Of a stretch of DNA of 64,000 nt, positions 58,906 through 64,000 are shown piece after piece; the first letter of the stretch is position 1; every line of letters begins with the position of its first letter. Below the pieces are notes generated by a model. That model was not told where the DNA came from and did not search any database. It saw only the letters and a list, made by a program, of their open reading frames with translations. The stretch comes from Epithemia pelagica (lineage: Eukaryota; Bacillariophyta; Bacillariophyceae; Surirellales; Surirellaceae). The stretch spans positions 62,001-126,000 of the forward strand of contig OX337231.1 of assembly GCA_946965045.2 (NCBI GenBank), written 5' to 3'. A program made the position numbers and the translations under genes.

Positions 58906-59989
58906 GCACCTCTTTGAACCGGCGCGGTGCAGACATATGGGACAATCATAGACTTCTTTATGAGCATATATGGAATTGTCGGGAACACAACCAGATTTCA
59001 GATTTCCGATCCTACCTTTAAGTACGATTACCAACCAGGATACGGTATTCGTCGGGCGTAATGGAATGCCAAAGCTGAATTATTTATGCCCGCTCTAAGG
59101 AGGGCTGATCGTCCGGTCGTCATGTTAAATTTTAAAAAAATGTTCACCTTTGCCTTATGCCCACATTCTTGTACTAAGCGAGCTACTTTAGGCCGTTCCT
59201 TACGCCAAACCAAACCAACCAGAATCCTCCTTCTACCGTACCCGCTCCACCAAGGATCGACAATCCTGTCCACCAACCGCTTCAACTTTCCATGACCGAC
59301 ACTCAACTTGTTTTGTCGCAACTAGACTGCTGGAGAGCTCCTTCTCATGGATAGGGTGGCGCTTCAACATTACTATTGCTGGACAGCAAATCGTCCAGGA
59401 CATGACATTTCCAATCAAACAATCAACCAGTTCTGGCATCAATCGGAAAACGAATCATTTCATGGTTTGGCTGGCCGCTCCGCTTTGTCATTGCAACCAC
59501 CATGTCAGTCTGTCGCTGGATTGCCAACAACGATCATCGGGAGATGTGTTCATCCAAGTGCATAGACTCTTGGTGTACCAATCGAGTCCACCAATTGAGT
59601 CCGTGGGGTAGCAAAGGAATGCCTACTTCTAGCTTTTGGGGAATCATCAATGTCTATATTTTGTGTGAAACTTGGAATCACAGTGGTTTACGACTGGAAC
59701 AAATCGTCTTCTCCACGGTACGTCAGCCAAGGCAAAGAGTCCTTGTGAAAGCGACTGATAGCATTGTCCATCCTTGGCGGAACGAGTTCGACTGTAAGAG
59801 TTGTTTTTTGGTTCGTGTGTGAGTGGTCTATTAATCGTCCTTTCCTGGTGGATGCAATGCCAAGCCCGAGGGAGAACTCCACAATGCCATGCGGGGAGAG
59901 AAAGATGGAAGACGATGACCAGGCGCTAGTAGAGATTCATCAATACACGCTCTAGAAGAGCCACAATCGATTACCAACTGATACCAAGG
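58906..59989. other. No gene recognised
   Basis: Short frames on both strands (for example 59,028-59,321 minus and 59,502-59,822 plus) lack starts, domains or agreement with each other. No clear repeat is seen. Confidence 0.4.
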
Positions 59990-60689
59990 TTCTCCACGGG
60001 TCAGAGAACAAAGGAAACCCAAGGGTTCTATCGTAGGGATAGCCAGGACACTGAAGACGTGATGATATGGTAATGTTAATGATTGTGAGCTTTCTACTAG
60101 GTTTGGTGTGTGAGATTTCCATTCTTGTTGTCGATCGTGTGAAATAGGTTCTTGGCGGTGATAGGTCTGGAATGGTTGGAGTTGATGTATGTGAGGTATA
60201 TAACATGTATATGTGCTTGTATATCATATACAGCCTCAACGATTCTTGGCTAAAGTTGGTATATGTAGTTTTGTTGGCGCGTCCTTGTTTGCAATCTTGA
60301 AATAGTGGGAACGATGATATGGTCTCGCGTGATCGTGATTCGTGCCTTGTGTACTTAGACCGTTGGGTCGGATACATGATCGCCACGCTCGGATAGTTCT
60401 TGCGCGCATCTTGACGAATTTGGGCGCGCACGCTTAGGGCATAGGTCAGGCTCGGATGTTCAACGGATGATCGTCCGTTGATAGGATATCAAGACCAAAG
60501 TTGAGTCTTGATAGCACGTTCGTCAATCTGTTCTCACTTTTTGGTATATGCGACCGAAATATAGGTTGAGCTAGCGCGAAGCTAGGTATGTAGTGTGGAT
60601 ATAGGTGATGTAGGTGATGTTTGAATCCACGGGACTCGACTAACCGATGAGGTGCCGAACCTAACCGATGATTTTCGGTGAGAGTTCTA
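59990..60689 (-). repeat. Putative 3' LTR and flank of the copia element
   Basis: This is non-coding sequence directly downstream of the copia frame (read on the minus strand). A purine-rich GTGGGGAG sits at the end of the frame, where a polypurine tract belongs. Two direct copies of tcatcggttag lie close together near 60,630-60,665. The 5' LTR is outside the window, so LTR limits cannot be set by comparison. Confidence 0.45.
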
Positions 60690-63600
60690 CTACTCCCCAC
60701 AGCTCGTTGGTTCAGCCTTGTCATCGCTGGATTCGTAGAGATCTTGAACTTCTCCTCTCCAAAACAATAGGGGCTTGAGTAGAGGCCAAATAGTTGCAAA
60801 TTCCCAATGCTTGCTGAGGATGTCGGCAGGGTTGGTCTTCCCATCCTTCCAATAGAATGCAACGTATTGCGCTGCTATCGCTTCTCGTACCCGGTGATAT
60901 GAAAGGAGATGATGTCTCTTGGACAAGATAGAATGAGGCATTGTTGCGTTAACAACCACAGATCGATTGTCTCCAAACAGATAACTGCGATCCCTGATTG
61001 GTACTCCAAGGTAACAAAGTGAATGCCGTAATTCAGTGATTTGGTCGACTGCTGTCCTTGCTGCCACAAATTCTGATCCATATGTTGCCGTTTCCACAGT
61101 GCTCTGTCGTTTGCTGTACCAATCAATTGGTGTCCCATTCAAGAGATGCAGGATGGCTGTTACAGACTTTCCTGTGATCATGTCGTGCATAAGGTTAGCA
61201 TCAACATAGTGCGTTGTCGTCACATATGGTCCAAGTGGTTCTGGGCAATCATGAGGGATGTATTCCTTGACATCTGAATAGACTGTACGACTCCAATCAA
61301 AGTCTTGACTTGGAATGCTTGAGAAATCGGGCTCTCCGATTCGGAATCTGATTGCACCATCAGAAAGATTGAAAAGGTATCCATAGATGCGTTTAGCTCT
61401 GTTGAGATGTCCCTGTCTTGGAGCTGCGCGGAACCTGGAAAGGGTCATTGTAGCAGTAAAAACATCAAAGCGACCAATTGTAATCACCCACTGAAGCTGT
61501 CCAATCAAGGTCTGGAAGTGCTGTGTACTTTCTTCATCAAGGAGTTCTGTGTCGTCTAATTCCGGGTGATCACCAGCAATGAGAGGGGTTTTAGCCTTCT
61601 TGGGTTTCTCTTTGAAGATACGTTCGAAGGTGTCCATCATTTTGCTAATGTATCGACGTGGATCAGAGACTAGGGTTCCGTCAGGGTCCTTGGTGTACCG
61701 GCATCCCAGGTGATAGTCAATAGGTCCATCTCCCTTAAGCTTGAAGTCGTACTTTTCCTTGAAGACTTTGCAAATGTTTCCAGGGTCAGTAGTTATGATG
61801 GCTAAGTCATCCACATATACGGCGATGTATTCGTAGCAATCCTCTCCAGGTGCTTTTCTCATCCAAATGTCAGGATCTGCCTTGCTTGGTGAAAAACCCA
61901 TATCGGTGAGGACGTCAAAAAGGACATCATGCCATCGTGCGCCTGAAGTTTTGAGACCATAGAGGGCCTTGTAGATGATGAGGATGTGACCTTCTAGCTC
62001 CTTGAACTCGGGTCCTGCCACAATATATAACTTCTCCCCAGTCAATGCTTCAAGATACGCATTCCCAATGTCTGCTCCCCATACTTCTAGATCGTTCAGA
62101 GATCCAAGGAATAAAGCAATTCGTAGGTTGCGAATAGAAACAACTCCAGAGTAGATCGTTTCCACAGGTTCCTTTGTCAAGTGTCCATCTGCAACAAGTC
62201 GTGCCTTGTGCCTACCATCATGTTTCACATCAAAAACGAGATGCACTCGAATCTTTTGATATCCCTCAGGTGCATTTGATACCTTGCCATTTGTGAAGAT
62301 GGCCTTCCCATGGTCCTTGAATGTCTCATATGATTGTATCTGAGACAGTTCCAATTCAGTTGCGTCTTGCCACCTTGTGGTACCATTTTGTTTGTCAAGA
62401 TTGACAGCCTCGGCGTAATCTCGAGGGACTTGGAATCCAAACTTATACTTGACTGATCGACGTACTTGTTTGATCCTTGATTGTTTTGCAGCACGTATCA
62501 GGCGTTTACTCGTCTTGACGTAGCGTTTCAGGTGTTTCCATCCTGGTTCGTTGAGGAGCCCATGCTTCTTTCCATATATGGCAACAGTGATTGGGTCGTC
62601 GTTGGCAATAAGGGAGAGTGGTTCATAGGTTGTCTCCCCAGTTTCCCAATCCACAAGCAAGTTATACTTACTCCCCTTATAATCCGGGTCGGTTGAAGAC
62701 AGTGGGCCTTGATGTGCAATAACATCCCTGAAACGGAACAAATTATCTCCCGAGGTCTGCGCTTGATTGTCCCTCTCAATATACTCCATCAACTGGTTAT
62801 AAGAGATCATTTCATCAACGTCAGAATTTGTCTTGCGGTAGATGTACTTGATGCGTTCTTCTTGCTTGAGTGATTCTTCATTAAGATCTACAACTCGTTT
62901 GACAACGCGTGCTCGATGACGCTCCCCATTTTCTTCAGTGTCGCATAGGAAAGTGCGTCCTATCATGTCTTCGTAATCGATTGTAGGCATTGGTTTGGAT
63001 GGATCTTCACTTTTACTGCGAATGAAGACAGTGTCAGCCTGCTTATCAGTGTCATCTTTCGGAGACGTCTCCCCTGAAGGTCGATCCACACGAAGGTTGG
63101 GTGTAGTGGAAGCGACACGGCGAACAGCGGAACGGTAGAGGATATGGTTGTCAGCAGACAAAATCTTCCATGTAAAAGCATCACCAACGTTGTGAGCAAA
63201 ACCAACCCAATGGCCAAGTTTCTCATCGGTCGAAGAAGGGTAGGGACCAGACGACGGTTCGGAGGGGTCAACACGATAGTAGACATCATCCCAGAAGGGA
63301 AAGAACAGGAGGTGCGAAATGTCGGGAGGGTGACCGGTGAGAGCCTCAATAGGGGTACGTCCAGAGTGTGCATGTGAAGAAGAATGATTCAATAAGTCAC
63401 AGACATATTCAAGGCAAAGTAACCAAACATTGGCCGGGCATCCAGTTGCATTCATGATAGCGTTCGTCATTCGTTTAACGGTCTGATAACGATTCTCGGC
63501 TTTGTTCTGATGCTGGTGGTATGGTTCAGTATCGTACTCCCCGATGAGCAAGGTGCGAAGGATATCCTTAACCTTATGGGAAATGAGAGATGAACCTCCA

Positions 63601-64000
63601 TCACTAATGAGTGTCTCCATAACACCTCGCATGCGTATATTGTCTTGAAGAGTGTTCACAAATTGCTTGGTAGACTTGATACCGTAAATATCAGTGACAA
63701 GAGTATCGCGGCCAACAAAAATTTGAGCCACCTTTCCACCATGATCAACAGCAGGTGTATCAGAAAAGATCGAGTCGGTAGCAACGGGTTCATGACGACG
63801 TGGTAGATTCAGGATAGGGTTGCGTGCCTTGAAATGTTTCTTGAGAGTGTCACAGTCAAAAGTCACATTAGCATGTCGCGTAGTATGCTTGAAAGTATCG
63901 GCAATAACTTCCTCGGATTGCCAACCAAAGAAGGGACGAAATTGTTTCCAATCATGTTCTTCCACATAACGACGATGGACAGATGCATGTTGAAGGGTTG
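60690..64000 (-). mobile_element. Ty1/copia retrotransposon polyprotein (integrase, reverse transcriptase, RNase H), runs off the edge
   Basis: The frame is open from base 64,000 down to the stop at 60,690-60,692, about 1,103 codons without interruption. Order is integrase core (aspartates in TDSIFSDT and LISDGGSS, glutamate in NKAENRYQ), a linker, reverse transcriptase (YKALYGLKTSGARW; YVDD at 61,806-61,817) and RNase H (HYVDANLMHD, ETATYGSEF, LFGDNRSV, NPADILSK). The integrase-before-RT order is diagnostic of Ty1/copia. Gag, protease and the 5' LTR lie beyond the window. Intactness suggests a young, possibly mobile copy. Style and motifs resemble the copia elements abundant in diatoms. Confidence 0.95.

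Noticed and set aside
59960-60000. Minus-strand TGGTATCAG as a primer-binding site next to a copia LTR
   Set aside because: It would sit downstream of the 3' LTR, the match is only nine bases, and no CA-ending LTR boundary precedes it.
1-64000. tRNA, rRNA or CRISPR features
   Set aside because: No convincing cloverleaf T-loop context, rRNA core sequence or spacer-repeat array was seen by eye; a tRNAscan-type search could still find a tRNA.

Overview
The window looks like nuclear DNA of a eukaryotic alga, most probably a diatom. This is inferred from three things: short spliceosomal introns (114-207 bp, GTACGT or GTAAGT donors, CAG/TAG acceptors), two Ty1/copia elements of the kind abundant in diatoms, and a heliorhodopsin gene pair. 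I cannot name the species. There are no rRNA genes, CRISPR arrays or bacterial operons, and I found no tRNA gene by eye. Many open frames here are chance frames in low-stop or repetitive DNA and are left out.

Layout. 1-1,659 is the 3' part of a copia polyprotein. 2.6-13.1 kb is a normal gene-bearing stretch: a secreted endonuclease-I-fold protein (minus, two exons), a CELF/Bruno-like RNA-binding protein (plus, three exons), and two head-to-tail heliorhodopsins (minus, two exons each, same intron position and phase). 13.1-15.96 kb has no gene I can defend. 15.96-33.46 kb is an almost identical tandem array (6.01-kb period, three copies) of a zinc-finger-bearing gene that is interrupted by the same in-frame TGA in every copy. 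Only the third copy continues into the full 3' part, which ends at 34,546. A convergent unknown gene (34.6-36.3 kb) is split by a 16-G tract.

37.2-41.8 kb is a nest of fold-back and terminal-inverted-repeat elements. One of them, at 39,021-40,414, has ~90-bp inverted repeats and a perfect 9-bp target duplication, so it is Mutator-like and carries broken coding sequence. 43.0-45.8 kb and 54.8-57.6 kb are two arms of an inverted duplication. Between the arms lie a secreted VWA-like/EF-hand protein gene (46.2-48.3 kb) and a four-gene cassette (50.2-54.2 kb) built around a PIF/Harbinger-type DDE transposase. An 11-bp minisatellite sits on both sides of the cassette. An internally deleted relative of the VWA-like gene lies at 58.5-58.9 kb. 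60.7-64.0 kb is a long copia polyprotein (minus) that runs off the right edge.

The best leads are the heliorhodopsin pair with long acidic N-terminal tails, the four-gene DDE cassette, the endonuclease-like protein that has lost catalytic-site residues, the shared in-frame TGA in the tandem array, and a hairpin whose stem shows compensatory changes between two copies.
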